Of a stretch of 64,000 nucleotides of DNA, positions 35,422 to 47,857 are shown piece after piece. Numbering within the stretch: the stretch's first letter is position 1; every line of letters begins with the position of its first letter. The translations under genes and the position numbers were made by a program. This DNA comes from Chytridium lagenaria (Eukaryota; Chytridiomycota; Chytridiomycetes; Chytridiales; Chytridiaceae), in assembly GCA_025449115.1 (NCBI GenBank), contig JAHLKC010000067.1:1-64000 (forward strand). Reading direction: 5' to 3'. A model generated the notes under the pieces. It searched no databases, was not told the DNA's origin, and saw only the letters and a program-made list of their open reading frames with translations.

Positions 35422-38400
35422 TCAAAAATCCTCTCCCTCCACCATACCCGCAACCTCCCAAGCCTTCTGCATCCCCTTCTCCCCAACATTAGCCGCCCTC
35501 AATCGTCCCTCCACAAACCCAGCCACCACAGCTACATTCGCCAACCCACTCGCGAGACCCTCCCCACCACTCCCAGCTTCTCCTCTCGCCGCCGTCGCCC
35601 CGTATCCCGGAATAGTCGACGCGGCTAAATACGGGTTGGACGCGCCTAAAGCAGCGGGGGGAAGGACGGGAAGTCCACGAAGAACTGGAGTGAGGACGGG
35701 TGTGAAATCATATGGTTCTGAGGCTGGCAAGGTGTAGCGTTGGAGGACGGTACATAGATTTCGGTATTTATCGAAATTGATGAGAAGCGGTGCGTCGTCA
35801 TCCGAGGGTTCCACGACGTGTTTAAAGCCTGGATTACCGTCATTTAAAAAGGTCACGTCCTTCATAACGATTGGGAAAAAGGGGACAATTGGAGCTGTGG
35901 ATTTCGACATGGCGTTGCGGAGAGTTTTCATGTTGCCGGAGGGATCGAGGAGGGACTCAATGTCACGGAGAAGGGTAAGGTCCTTCGGGGAGATGCCTTC
36001 CCAGGTCTTTTTGAGACGTTGAACGGCAGAAGAGAGGAGACCGCTTGCAATGAAGAGGGAGGTGTGGAAGTTACGGAGGACGAGACAGCGGTGGGCGATT
36101 TGGATGAATTTTTCGATGAGGCGACGACGGGGTTTGAGGGTACGGGTCGTGCATATTTCTAAAGCGACCCAATTGCGGATCTATTGAACGAAAATAATAA
36201 TACTCAGTCAATATTCACAAGAAGCGATAGTTGCAAAGAAAGCATCACATACCGCATTCGCACGCTCCGCAAACAGATCCACCCTCGCTCCCAATTTTCT
36301 CTCCACCTGTGCCTCTTCCACTCCTCCCGCAACATTAGCCCCAGAAAGTTTCGCCAAATAATCAAAGGTTGGGATCGCCGTAAAGGCATTCTGATCCGCC
36401 ACTGTCATATACCTCGCCACATCCCTTGCCTCAAGCGACAAAAGCACAGGTAGTGGGGACTCACCAGAAGGGAGGAGTGATGATAATGGGTTAGAGCCGG
36501 ACCGCGAGGAGAGAAGTTTAGGTTTAGATGGCGTTAATGGCGTGGTGGAGGGTGGGGTTGACGGGGAGGAGGTGAAGGGGAGGGGAGTTGTGAGGAGGGC
36601 TGTACGACGACCTCGTGGTTCAAGGTCAACGCTGGAACGTTTACGATGGGTTGAAGAATTTGATGAGGTAGGAGACCGACGACCATGAAGAAGCATCCGT
36701 GCAAGGGCATTATTGGCAGAGGCCCCGCCTCCAGGCCGTAATGTCGCCCTTGTCTCATCATCCGACTCCCCCTCATCGTCCGCATCATCACAATAAAGGG
36801 TGCTCCCATAAAATGGCGAGCTCATCGTTTTCATAGCAATAGATGAAGCTTGCACAGACGCAGTTCGACGAATCCGATCGGATTCGGACCGGAAACCCTC
36901 CATACATACATCGCTCAAGAAAATCTCGAGACGTTCGCGAAGCATGGGATCAATCTCGAAATCTTCGTAGCGGAGTTTAACCCAGCGACCGACGACGGTG
37001 AGGACTTTGAGTTGAATGGGCCGACGCCATTTTGCATAGTATTCGAGTTCTTCGGGGTTGGGGTTTTCGGGAGGACGGACGTTGTAGCGCATGATGAGGT
37101 TGTCGAGAAGATCGAGGGACGGGATGAAGAAAGAGTGGCATTGAAGGAGAGTGTCCACAAATTCCATATCTTCGACAATTAATAAGATTCCTTAGCCAAC
37201 AAAAAAAAAAAAAAGGGTGACAGGAGAGGGGAATGCAAGAGAGTTGAAATTCTACCTTGGATGTTCTCATCGGCAAGTCTAAATAGAAGCTTCTCCAATG
37301 TCCCAGCCACAATGTGCAATCTTCCCGAACCATCTCCATCACTAAAACATCCACTCCTTCTTCATTTAAATGCAACAAATTCCCTCTCACAGAAATACTC
37401 CCCGACGCCTTATTTGACCCCATCTTACCCATAGCCACGCTCCCTTTGTCCTCCATAGCAGGTGCCGCCTCAATAGCCGACGGCTCCGTGGAAAATTTGC
37501 CATGATCCAACACCCCAATCCTACGTCCCTGACTGTCAAACGTTGGTATCCTTTGCGATCCTTTCCGTCCTACAACCTGTAAACTATCAAACGTTGCACG
37601 ACTTCCCCTCGCGGAAGACGCTGCGTCTGTTTCGGAACCGTTACCGCTTTCATTGTCGGAGAAGGCAGTGGACTGGACATTCGGCGGAATAAAGGACGGA
37701 GAGCCTTTGATGGACGATGAGATGGGTGCTCCGGTGGCCGGAGATGAGGCGGCGGAAGAGGTGCGGGAGTGAGTAAACAAAAAGTTTGCATCAGCGGGGA
37801 TGGACATTGAAGAAGATTTTCGGGCGTGGTGGAGGATGGAACTTGGGGATTGGGCGGGGATGGAAGCACTGGAGAGTCGAGCGGAGGATGTAACGGACAT
37901 GGGACCAGTGAGGACGTCCCGAAGGTGAGATAGAGGGATACTGTCATCTTCATCGTCGTCATCATGCTCAGGTTCCATGACCTTTTTGGCGACTGGCGAA
38001 ACTGGGGGTGTCGCGAGCATATCTCCACCCTTTCCCTCCAATTTTTCTTCCGCGCTCTTCTCACATATGCCTTCAAGAGCCTCATGCGACACTTGGGTCA
38101 CATCGATCAGCATCTGGGACCAGCGATCCTTCTTCTTACGCTCTCCTTCTGCAGTGTTTCCTGTGGCCCTTTGTTTGGGTGGTGGGTGCTCCGAATCCGA
38201 CGCCCTGCCGTCAGAGTCGTCATCCGGCGCCATCCGGACGCGCCAATCGTCCTTTCCACCTTCAATCACAGAGACTACACGGAGCCTTTGATGGGGCGGC
38301 ATATGAAGAATTTGCGGGTTGCCTGTAACTGGATGTTATTAGTAAAGAAGCATAAAAGCAACCCACAATAGGAGGAGGTAAGAAAGAAACTCACTTCTTT

Positions 38401-40295
38401 TTACACTATCTTGATCACCCTGGGAAAGACTTCGCCCCTGTTTACGAATATATTAGTAAACAAAGCAAAATGTAAAAAGATTTTGACACTAACCCCAACC
38501 CTCCAATATCTTTCAGTGGCCTATCTAGAACGTAATGCTGTCTAGTCGCAATCTCCGGTAATCTCGGTGCCGTTTCCCCAGACTTCCTAAACGTCACTTC
38601 CTCCGTTTCCTCCCCCTTTAAAGTATTCCGCTTATCCGAAGACACGACACCGTAAAGAGACCTAAAGTCACCCATGCTTAATCTTTTCATTCCTGATTTT
38701 GAGGCAGGCGGCGGCGATGCTGTGTGGGTGATGGGAGCAATAGCGGGGAGGGAAAACTGATTACGGACTCGTCGGAGGATAGGGAGGAGGAGAAGGATGA
38801 GCGACGGCGGGGGTCGCTTGAGCGTTCTTCCATAAAGGCTGTAAGGCGGTCACGAAATCGAGCCCCCATTCCCACTAGAAATAAACTGTTAAAAAAATGA
38901 AATTATCGGAAAAAAAGAACAACTACTCACTTGACTTTTTCCTTTTTCCTTCTTTTTCCATGGATCGTGACAACGCATCCATGACGGTACCGGGTGATGG
39001 CATATCCTGCCCATCCTTTGATCCGAGCCGTCCCATATTCATTACAGAAGGCGGTGGCGAAGCCGTCGACCTAATTCCATCCCCACTTCCAAGATTTGCG
39101 CTTACAGAAGCTTCTTGTGTGGGGCCTGAATCCACCGCCAGCACTCCCACCGCAAAATCCACATATCGCTTTAAACATTTAACGAATCCAGCGGCAAGCG
39201 TCACAACGGCGAGATTCACATTCCTAGCGTCTTCCCATTTGCCAATACCCGCGTCCCAATCCTTTACTCTCTTGACGGCCTTCATCACCTCTGAGATGGC
39301 TTCACCGAGGGATTCAGCGGTTGTACCGTATTCTTCTAGAGACTGGATGGAGGAGGAGTCGTCGAGAGCGGAGAGGATGCGGTCACTATGAGCGGATACC
39401 AAAGACTCGACGATGGATGTGAGAAGGGTGGATGAAGCGAGGATGCGGTTTAAAGATGAAGAGTGAGAGGATGAAGAGGAATGGTTTGATGGTGACGCTG
39501 GCTCTGAAGTGTTACGTGACATGACTGGTGGTGTAGGGTTTGTGGAATTGGAAGAGTTGGAGAGGGTGGAAGAGCCAGACACTGCACGGGTGCTGGGGAG
39601 GAGATGGATTGAGTGCGTATTTGGGTTGGTCGGCCGCGGATGAGGTGACCGAATAATAACAGAAGGTGTGAGCATCACAATATTGACCACGTGAGATTCA
39701 ATTAAGCCAAAGACGTTGGTCGTAGGACGTGTGTTTACCCTGTCCCCCAATCCGCTCCGTGTATCCCTAACCTCAAAAGGTACCTCGAGTCCATCAAACA
39801 AAACTCTGGCGTCCTTATCCTTTTGCATATCTCTAAGCATCTCCACTATTGGCTGTACATCATCCGGAGCTCTCAAAAACAGTAGATCTCCTGTTCCTGG
39901 TGTTCCCATCGGAAGAAGAGACCGTCCGGATGCAGACGGAGCCATTGGAATAAGGGCTGACATTCTGGGTCCGAGGGCAACACTGTTTCTTGCGGAAGGT
40001 GGACCACGGTTTTGAAGCTGGTCTACTGTCCGGATGACTCGAAGCCAGGAATCATCAACTTGAAGGGTATCGTTTGTGGATGCAGGTGGGGTCGTAGTCG
40101 ATGCCAAAGATTGTGTAGGAAGCACATGCGATGCCGACGCAGCTTTCTTGATTAGAAGTTCTATAACAGGATTGACATGAAAATTAGAGACCTAACGATC
40201 AATGATGAAAGCCTACCCAAGACTTCCTGTTGCACTAAGGCAGGTAAAGCCTCGATGTTTTTCGCAACATCGAGGGCGGTTTGGTTGGCTGCCAT
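35422..40295 (-). CDS. Ras guanine-nucleotide exchange factor (RasGEF_N + CDC25-type catalytic domain)
   Basis: The start at 40295 (MAANQTALDVAKNIEALPAL) opens a long N-terminal part with Ser/Thr/Pro-rich low complexity and a helical bundle-like stretch (about 39440-39130). Around 37350-36990 lies a RasGEF_N domain (GTLEKLLFRLADENIQ, then EFVDTLLQCHSFFIPSLDLL and LIMRYNV). A Ser/Thr-rich linker follows. The catalytic RasGEF domain starts near 36450 (DVARYMTVADQNAFTAIP), continues through NWVALEICTTRTLKPRRRLI and HRCLVLRNFHTSL, and ends with PFFPIVMKDVTFLNDGNPGF. It would load GTP onto Ras-type GTPases at membranes; a Ras gene is encoded at 12322-13316. Frame slips occur, for example at about 37325 just before the RasGEF_N domain. 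Exons are numerous and exact limits in the linker were not fixed. Confidence 0.85.
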
Positions 40296-41162
40296 GCGGC
40301 GAGTGAAGTCCAAATGCTATTCCGGTTGATGAAGCAGTTCAGGTTAAAGGTATGAGATCCTAAGAAATAAAAGTTTTGAGAGAATGTTTTAGAGTCAAGT
40401 AAACAAAGGGTGAAGGGCAGGACTAAGTAAGGGGCGATGTCAAAAAAATGCGGGAGGTTGAGGCTAAGCTAGCCAGTCGATGCAGTGTTTCAAGAGCGAA
40501 AAGATTATTTGCACGAACTCAACAGCTATTGATCATGCTCCGGAATGTGATTTGACTGCATGACACCTCAAGTAAGAATCCATGACCAAGAAACCAGCTC
40601 GTCAGAATCTCGCATCCAATCTCCATCGTACACAAGAACATCTCCTTTGTAACGAATACCTCTTGGACATCCCTGGTATACTATCGCGTCAAAGAATGCT
40701 CGTCTTTTGCATGCATGGTTGATGACAGCATCATGATGTCACATCACTGGAACAAGTCAAGCAAGCACGCAAGCCCGCAAGCAGGAACAGTCCAGAATGC
40801 AAGGTATGCCATAATTCCATCTCTCTTCACCTCCAACGCCCCTTCTCTAACCCCCAACTTCCTTGCTTTTCTTATAACTTACAATGTGGATGGAGGCAAA
40901 TGGATGGATGGATGGATGACGGATGACAATGAAGTAACGTCTCCTCTGAGAGATGGTTTTGTCGTGGGTCAAAATGAAACGGGAATTAAAATGGCAGTCA
41001 CACCGACGTTACAGTTACATAAACTGTCTCAAAAATCGGAGTCAAACAATTCGTTGCTTTGGGAAGGAAAAGACGTTGTTCAAACACCTCACACGCCCCC
41101 CTAAAAGCGATTCCAACCTTCGGCTCCACGCCCTCTTTCAAGAAAACTCTAAATACATCCCA
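40296..41162. promoter_or_regulatory. Divergent spacer, RasGEF / oxidoreductase
   Basis: 867 bp between divergent start codons at 40295 (minus) and 41163 (plus). A short GATG microsatellite lies at about 40899-40918. No TATA box or coding region stood out. Confidence 0.45.
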
Positions 41163-42863
41163 ATGTTGCTGAGTACTCATCCCCCTCCAATAGAGCCGTC
41201 GCATCTTCATCCTCCCATCACCCTCGTCATCATTGGTGCTGGAGAGCGTGGATCTGTGAGCACTTGCTTCATTACATTAAAGCTATCATAAAATACTCAT
41301 TCCTAATTACCATTATAGATCTACGCTGGATTTGCCAACCTCAACCCCCTTCTCGCAAAGGTCGTAGCAGTCTGTGAACCCCGTATCAACAAACGCAACA
41401 TTATCTCCACAGTCCACAACCTCCCCTCGACGGCCATCTTTGACGACTACTCCCATCTCCTCACACTTCCCACCCGCATAGCCGACGCCGTCGTAGTCTG
41501 CACTCTAGATGCCCTTCACGCGGATATTGTCGTCGCGCTCGCAGAAAAGGGGTATCATATTCTTTGTGAGAAACCCATGGCAACGTCGGCGGTGGATTGT
41601 GTGAGAATGGCGAGAGCGGTTGAAAAGGCTGGTGTTATTTTTGGGGTTTGCCATGTTTTAAGGTATTCGCCGTATTTTAGGGCTGTCAAGCGAGAGATCC
41701 GAAAGGGGAGGATTGGTGATGTTATCAATATTACTCATGTTGAACCTGTCGGATGGTATCACTATGCTCATTCGTATGGTATGTTAATTGCTACATTTTC
41801 ACCTTTATCGAACAAACTTATTAGCAATCTTCTGACCATAACCCCTAACTCCATATATATAGTTCGCGGAAACTGGGCTAAGGAAGCCGACACCTCTTTT
41901 TCCCTCATGACCAAATCCTGCCACGATATTGACATGCTCCTACACCTGTTCCACCCCCACAAAGCGCTCAAGGTCTCTAGCTTTGGATCCCTCAACCATT
42001 TCACCGCCGCTAAAAAACCTCTCGGTGCCAAATCCTCAACCCGTTGCCTCGACTGCCCCGTTGAACGCTCATGCCCTTACTCTGCCGTCAAAGTCTATCT
42101 CGACCCCATTCGCTCAAAACATCACATTGGTTGGCCCATCTCCGTCGCAGGTGGTGACGACCTTGCTGCACTAGCACCAAACCTCATCTCGCCAACAGCA
42201 ACACGCGAAGATCGGGAAAAAGCATGGCGTGATATTGAGGATCTCGTTACCACTAAACTCCAGTACGGTCCTTACGGGAAATGCGTGTATCATTCCAATA
42301 ACGATGTTTGCGATAATCAAGTCGTGTCGTTATTAATGGAGGGAGGGAGGACGGCCACATTCTCGATGGTTGCTTTCACGGAATCGATTTGTCAGAGGTC
42401 GTCGAGGATTGCTGGGTCGAGGGGAGAGATCGTGGGGGATATGACAAGGTTTCGACTTTATGATTTTGGGTCAAGGAAAGGATGGAGTGTCACTCCCTCC
42501 TCTTCTGCTGCTTCGGATGAGCTACCTGCTATTGATCGAAATCTTGATGGTTTATCTACTGATGATGCCGCGAGAGCAGGTTTCACCGGCGATTTTGATC
42601 ATGATGCGGCAGATGCGGTGGCTGGAGACGGAGGTGGTGGACATGGAGGTGGAGACCACGGTATTATGAGATCTTTTGTGAGAGCTGTTGCCACAAAGGA
42701 TCAAAGGTGGTTGGGATGTACAGTGAGAGAGGCGATGGATTCTCATCTCTTAGTGTTCGCTGCTGAGGAGGCGAGGCGTAATGGGACGGTGGTGGATGTT
42801 CTTGAATTCACGAAAAGAATTGAGGCAGAGGTTGAAGCTATTGAAGCGCGACTTAAGAATTGA
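41163..42863 (+). CDS. Gfo/Idh/MocA-family NAD(P)-dependent oxidoreductase
   Basis: Exons 41163-41255, 41319-41778 and 41863-42863 join in frame to 517 residues with no indels. The N-terminal Rossmann fold shows VIIGAGERGS, followed by VVVCTLDALHADIVVALAEK, and the family EKP motif (HILCEKPMA). Downstream are the GVCHVLRYSPYF segment and a Cys-rich insert (RCLDCPVERSCPY) seen in one branch of the family. The second intron is 84 bp and carries no stop, so read-through would not break the frame. These enzymes oxidise or reduce sugars, inositols or similar polyols; the substrate is not predictable here. No targeting signal is evident, so the cytosol is likely. Confidence 0.85.
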
Positions 42864-43609
42864 TTACAGTTGCTGCATACTTTATTTTCTGCCGGCTTAC
42901 CTTTTTACAGATATACCACATTATTCATGCATTATTGCTTTTTACACACTAAACTCGATGTTACTAACAACCTATCATAAATAAAAATTTGACCTTTCAA
43001 CTACGACGAGCAATTATGAATTTGATAACAATAAGAAGGTTAACTAGCATATGTATGCGGTGCATCTCACACTATATCCTCAGTCTCCCATAAAACATCC
43101 TCCGTCGCTCCCTTTATCATTTTTCTCGCATCCCTCCCCCCATGACCTCGCCCAGCAAGCATAAGGCGTACTCCGACCCCTTATCTTCCACAACTCCTTG
43201 TCGGCCCTCTTTCCCACCTCCCTGTCTGTCACAGCAGCCCATCCCAACTTTGAGGTGCAGTGTGAGGCTATCATGCCTTGGCAAGTATCAACACTTTGCA
43301 AGCTGTGGAGCAGCTGTTAACGGAAAGACTTCTGAACAAATATCCTTCCTTCGGTTGATTCTCCCATGCATCTCTGACAGCTCAAAGACGACGTCGTTTT
43401 TCTGAAGTACATTCCTAAATCCCTTCTTTTTTGTGCCGTACCACCGTGATTAAACTGGATTATGTCCAACTATGCTCAGTCCTGCCTTTTCTTAACTTGT
43501 CTCAGCTTTTGCTCAGTCGACCTACCATTATGCAGTCTGGATATCACTCCTTCCCATAAAAAGGCACCACCAACCAACCCTCAACCGAATCACCATTAAC
43601 AGCACAATC
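42864..43609. other. Intergenic region upstream of the Kazal-like gene
   Basis: 746 bp containing the 3' end of the oxidoreductase gene and the promoter of the next gene. No additional gene recognised. Confidence 0.45.
43555..43564 (+). promoter_or_regulatory. TATA-like box of the Kazal-like gene
   Basis: CATAAAAAGG lies 46 bp upstream of the ATG at 43610, followed by a CA-rich leader typical of a short 5' UTR. Confidence 0.5.
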
Positions 43610-44410
43610 ATGCCTTTATCAACTCATCACCTCATCTCCACCGCATTCATGGGGGTATCCCTCATCCTCTCCTCTACTCAAGGCATCCTTGCCCAAGAGT
43701 CCATCGATCTCTGCGTCAAGCAATGGCAAACCGACTGTATCCCCGAATCGCCCCCTCAACCCATCTGTGGTAACGACTACACCAAACCGGCTCCCCCCAA
43801 ACCAGGTTTCGGTGGCCCAGTGTACCTTACCACCTACAACAGCACCTGTGACTTTGGATTCGCCCAATGCAAAGCCTCCTTTGTAAAGAAGTTCGGCAAT
43901 AGCCCGTGTTCCGGGGCCATACTGTATCAAGAGGGTTGCGATTTCATGCTTGAACAAGTGTGCAAGAACCGCGATGGGACGTCAAACATCCCCGCTTTAT
44001 GCGCAAACAATGGGAAGACGTATGACGATAACTGTGTCTATATGAGAGAGTCCTGTGAGACGTTGAAGAGCACTGGGAAGGGTCTATCTAAAGTCACTGA
44101 TGGTGCTTGCAGCGTCACGACGTTGACCGTCGACCCTGAGGAGCCCAAGACATCTACCTCGACAAAGACCTCGACAAAGTCGACCTCCATCACAACAATT
44201 TACACTACAACTAATATTCCGGCTACTCTTACCACCACAAGCTCTGCAACTGAGGCTTCTTCCACCGCTGCTACGACCTCATCAACTTCAATCGCCTCTA
44301 GCACCACCAGCCCTGGGGGTATCGTCATCAGCGGAGCGTTCACCACGGCAAAAACCACCATTGCATCTGTTGTTTCAGTGTTGATTGCGACTGTTGCCTT
44401 CATGTATTAA
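43610..44410 (+). CDS. Secreted Kazal-like protein with Thr/Ser stalk and GPI-type C-terminus
   Basis: A single intact exon of 266 residues. An N-terminal signal peptide (ISTAFMGVSLILSSTQGILA) is followed by two Cys-rich segments. The first contains ICGNDYTKP. The second has CANNGKTYDDNCVYMRESC, which matches the Kazal serine-protease-inhibitor signature C-x-N-G-x-T-Y-x-N-C. The last third is Thr/Ser-rich, a typical O-glycosylated stalk, ending in a hydrophobic tail (IASVVSVLIATVAFMY) expected for GPI attachment. It is likely a cell-surface protein; protease inhibition is possible but not shown. Confidence 0.75.
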   Translation: MPLSTHHLISTAFMGVSLILSSTQGILAQESIDLCVKQWQTDCIPESPPQPICGNDYTKPAPPKPGFGGPVYLTTYNSTCDFGFAQCKASFVKKFGNSPCSGAILYQEGCDFMLEQVCKNRDGTSNIPALCANNGKTYDDNCVYMRESCETLKSTGKGLSKVTDGACSVTTLTVDPEEPKTSTSTKTSTKSTSITTIYTTTNIPATLTTTSSATEASSTAATTSSTSIASSTTSPGGIVISGAFTTAKTTIASVVSVLIATVAFMY

Positions 44411-45120
44411 AATAAATAATAAACAAAACCATTGATCAGTACAAACTCTGCTTGTCTTCATTCGCCATTCAATTGTTAAACTCCATCATAGAAATTCTTC
44501 ACAGCTCGATGTCATATTTTAACGAGAAATAGCCGTGATTCGTCAAGCTCATATGGTGCAACGAAAATGCCTTTGACACAGATTGCACATCTTTTTCAAC
44601 ATTCCGACTGCTTTCTTTATCATCATATGTAAGCAATTCACACATTTATAAGTTCCTGAGTTTGTTTGTATTTTATATTTATTGTGGGAAACCAATGCCA
44701 CTAGTGATGTGGGTTGTGAAGGTAGAGTTACAGAAAGAATATCGGGTGGTTGGGTGATGGCCATGGTTTGAGGAGGGAATATGGGGTGGATGATAGCCAC
44801 AGCTTGAAAGTACCCGTAGATGGATCCAAAAACCTTCGGTAACCTTGACCATGATGTGGGACTGTTTTTTTTTATTATGAATGCCTGCAACCTCCTAGTC
44901 TACGTCTTTCCAATATTTCCACCCCTTTGGCGTATTTATCCCATCGCAACATTTATTAAGGATGATTATCAGTCTCTTCTTTTTTTTTTAGTTTTTTTCA
45001 ATTTAGATAGTGATGGATAAAGAAGATTACTCTTATTAAAAAACCAATTCATTCCTCCCCCTGGTGAAAGGAGAAAGAGAAAAACGGGATTTTCAAAGAG
45101 AGAAAAAACCCCTCCTCGGC
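44411..45120. other. Intergenic region before U2 snRNA
   Basis: 710 bp between the Kazal-like gene and the 3' end of the U2 gene. It is AT-rich. On the minus strand a T6 run (45103-45108) lies just past the U2 3' end. Nothing coding is supported. Confidence 0.45.
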
Positions 45121-45313
45121 GTCAGCTGGCAGCAAGTGTAAAGGCCAAGCGACACCCGTCCCAAGGTACCCGATGCAAGCACCGGATGGTCCTCGAGTCA
45201 CAGGCAAAAATCATTGTGATAATAGATTTAACTGGACAGTGTCCAGTGTTTTAGTTATCACACTAAAAAGAACAGATACTACACTTGATCTTAGCCAATA
45301 GGCCTGAGAGGAT
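45121..45313 (-). ncRNA. U2: U2 spliceosomal snRNA
   Basis: Reading leftward from about 45313 the RNA starts ATCCTCTCAGGCC and continues TTGGCTAAGATCAAGTGTAG, near-identical to the universal U2 5' domain. It contains the branch-point recognition sequence GTAGTA (45282-45277), the Sm site ATTTTTG (45211-45205), stem-loop III (CCGGTG-CTTG-CATCGGG) and a 3' stem-loop IV (GTCGCTTGGC paired with GCCAGCTGAC). The length of about 193 nt is normal. U2 pairs with the intron branch site in the spliceosome, which fits the intron-rich genes here. The exact 3' end is inferred from stem-loop IV. Confidence 0.95.
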
Positions 45314-45343
45314 TGTAAGGAACATCAAAAGGGGGAATGGGTG

Positions 45344-45351
45344 TATTTATA
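45344..45351 (-). promoter_or_regulatory. TATA box of U2 snRNA
   Basis: The minus strand reads TATAAATA at 31-38 bp upstream of the U2 5' end, the spacing expected for a TATA-driven snRNA promoter. Confidence 0.65.
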
Positions 45352-45510
45352 CAGATTACAGGGTGCATGGGAGTGGATATTTGATATATTACTGCGGAGG
45401 GTGGGACAAGCAGGTATTCATGTGATATCACGTGACATTTGTAGAATACTGCGGAGTTTTTATGTTTTGTTTATTTAAATACTTATTCATAATTTAAGTA
45501 TATTCAAACT

Positions 45511-47857
45511 TCATAGCGTTCCAGTAACAAAGTCACGAATGATGTTGGGCACGTTGGTATCAAAGCCAACCACGTCCAACATCCCTGCATCATCCGGATC
45601 CGCGATTGTGAACCCCCCAGACGTCATCCCAATCACCACCATCTTTGCATCAATCCCCATCTTGTCCCTATACGATTTCAGGGCCTCCATTGGTGACATC
45701 CTCCCAGCATACGTCTCGCAATCTGTAATAACCACAAAAGCATCCACCTCAATCCCCCTCTCTTCCGCGTAAATCATTGGTAGCCCACAATCCGTCCCCA
45801 TCATCCCAAGACGTTCACATTTTGACATGACAGTGTCGAGTGAATCCCTTGCTGTGATGTCAAGCGGTACAAACTGTGTGCCAAACGCCATGAGGTGCGT
45901 CCTTGGTTCTGTCCTTGCAAGCACCATCGCCAAAGCCGCCGCCGCCATCCGGCACTGCAGGTGCGTCCCCAAAATTCTTGCACACATGGACCCAGACACA
46001 TCAATTGCCACCAAGAACCTCTTCCCTGCAGGCTTCACGAACCCAAACGACGCGTAAAATGCATCCTCAAGAGCTGCCGTAATCTCCGGAACAGGATCCC
46101 ACGTCAACGATCCTTTCACACCTCTCCCCGACCTATACGTCGTTAACGCCATTAATACCCCAACAGGATGCACTCTGGCCTTTCTTAACCTCTCGCAATC
46201 ACTTAACACCTCCACCACTTTCCTCGAAGAATCTCCAAGTGGGGTCAATAACCCAACGCTCGTCATCTTTCCCAAGTTCCGCAGCATCGCCGTAAACGGC
46301 ATATCCTCCAGCAACGCTCGCCAAACCTCCAAGTTGTTGAGAACCTCCGTCGGGAGATGCTCGCGAGCAAGGTGATGCTCACGAATGGCCTTGACAATCT
46401 CATCACAGTCGGTTGAATGAAGGATTCTGTGGTAGGTTTGGAGAGTAAGGAGGGTCCGTCGGGCTCGTCCCTTGCCAGCATCAAAGCGAGGTGGATAGGA
46501 TTTTGGTGTTGGCGTCCATCTCTTTTTCTTGACCTCGCGGTTAGAGACAGGATCGTCAGGATCGTCATTAACGGTAAGCGGATCGACTTGGGCAGAAGCA
46601 ACCGAGTGGGCGGATGACAGAATAGGATCGTCCTCAACCTCATCCGCCCAAGATAGTTTTCACTCCCCAAGGGCGACACAGTACCAGCCCAACCATCTAT
46701 CGGCCGTTCCCCATCATCAACCACGCCCTTTTGAAGTAGCGGCCACATCTCCGCAAGCTCTCAACCCCCTTCTCGACTACCACTCCACCGTCGACTCGTT
46801 CTCCATCGACACCAGCTCCTTAACCCTCTTCTCCCTCCAAAAATCCCCCGTCGCCCCCTCCACAGCACTCTCAAAGCCATGCGTCAGATACCGAAACACG
46901 AAATCATGCGCCCGCGTCTTTGGCATCACATGCGCAAGTCTCAACACATCCTTATGCGTCCATCCACATCGATTCCGGTATTTCGTAACAAGGTAAAGCA
47001 ACGAATCTGGAGTTTTTGTGTTATACCATTCCGATACAGCTTTTCGCATCCCTCGACCCCAGCCTTTCCCTTGGTTTGGGGATTGCTGTTCTTGGGCTTG
47101 GTTGAGTCAGACGAAGAAGTCGCCGGAAGAAAGAGGGGGGTTCTTCGCCTTCGCAAACATCTGCTGGGAGGCGGACATGGTGACGTGGAGTTTCTTTCGT
47201 TTTCCGATGGCGTTCATAAAGCTGATAAGCTGAAACAACGTTGTAGGATCCTACAAATCTGAAGAAAAAACTATTAGTAAACACGATCATTAAACCCTAT
47301 ATGATAACGATACAAATTAACTCACCTTTCCAACTGCTCTAACCCCTCATTCTTTGTCTGCTCATCTCCAAATCTCAAGCACATAGCCAACACCAGCACC
47401 CCTGGATCCTGTTTTGCAGCACGTCCCCCCTCACTCACCTCCACCAACGTCCTTACAACCTCACAACCCCTCCCCGTCTTCAACAACTCCATCACCGCAT
47501 CCATGCTATCCAATGTGAGTTTCCTTTCACTCACGTAGTAAGTCCCGTTTCGGAACCGAGGATGAGGAAACGAAGGAGTCGTTGAGAGGCAGAGATGACA
47601 TACTTGTGGGGGCTGATGCGGGGGATGGTGGTGACGGCGAGGGGCTGGAGTGAAGAAGAAAGCGGGTGTGTATGGATTGTCGGCCATGGAATTTCTGGAG
47701 GCGCAGCGGCGAGGTTGTGTTGGCGGAGAAGTTCAAGGTTTTGCGTGAGACGTTCCGAGTTGCGTGAGGAAACGTCAGAGGCCATGGTATATGTCCAGGA
47801 ATTAATAGCGTCGGCCATGCTGTGGATGGCGAGTGGGATCTGGTTCCTTTCTGTCAT
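45511..47857 (-). CDS. RO60: RO60/TROVE-domain ribonucleoprotein with C-terminal vWA domain
   Basis: The start at 47857 leads into TROVE HEAT-like repeats: RLLRFLILGSETG, GTYYVSERKLTLDSMDAV, KTGRGCEVVRTL, SLLYLVTKYRNRCGWTHKDV, RAHDFVFRYLTHG, REHHLAREHLPTEVL, then EVWRALLEDMPFTAMLRNLG. The C-terminal vWA domain has the MIDAS motif DVSGSM, GTDCGLPM, a DCET strand, and the ending GFTIADPDDAGMLDVVGFDT. This is the full RO60 layout. RO60 is a ring that binds ends of misfolded small RNAs and Y RNAs. It is longer than animal RO60 because of an acidic linker at about 46650-46450. Frame slips occur near 47545, 47335, 46760 and 46335, and an in-frame TGA at 47109-47107. RO60 is rare in fungi. Confidence 0.88.

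Noticed and set aside
41779..41862. Continuous reading through the second intron of the Gfo/Idh/MocA gene
   Set aside because: The 84-bp insert reads in frame but has GT-AG ends and a T-rich 3' side, and removing it restores the family pattern (HSY-VRGNW).
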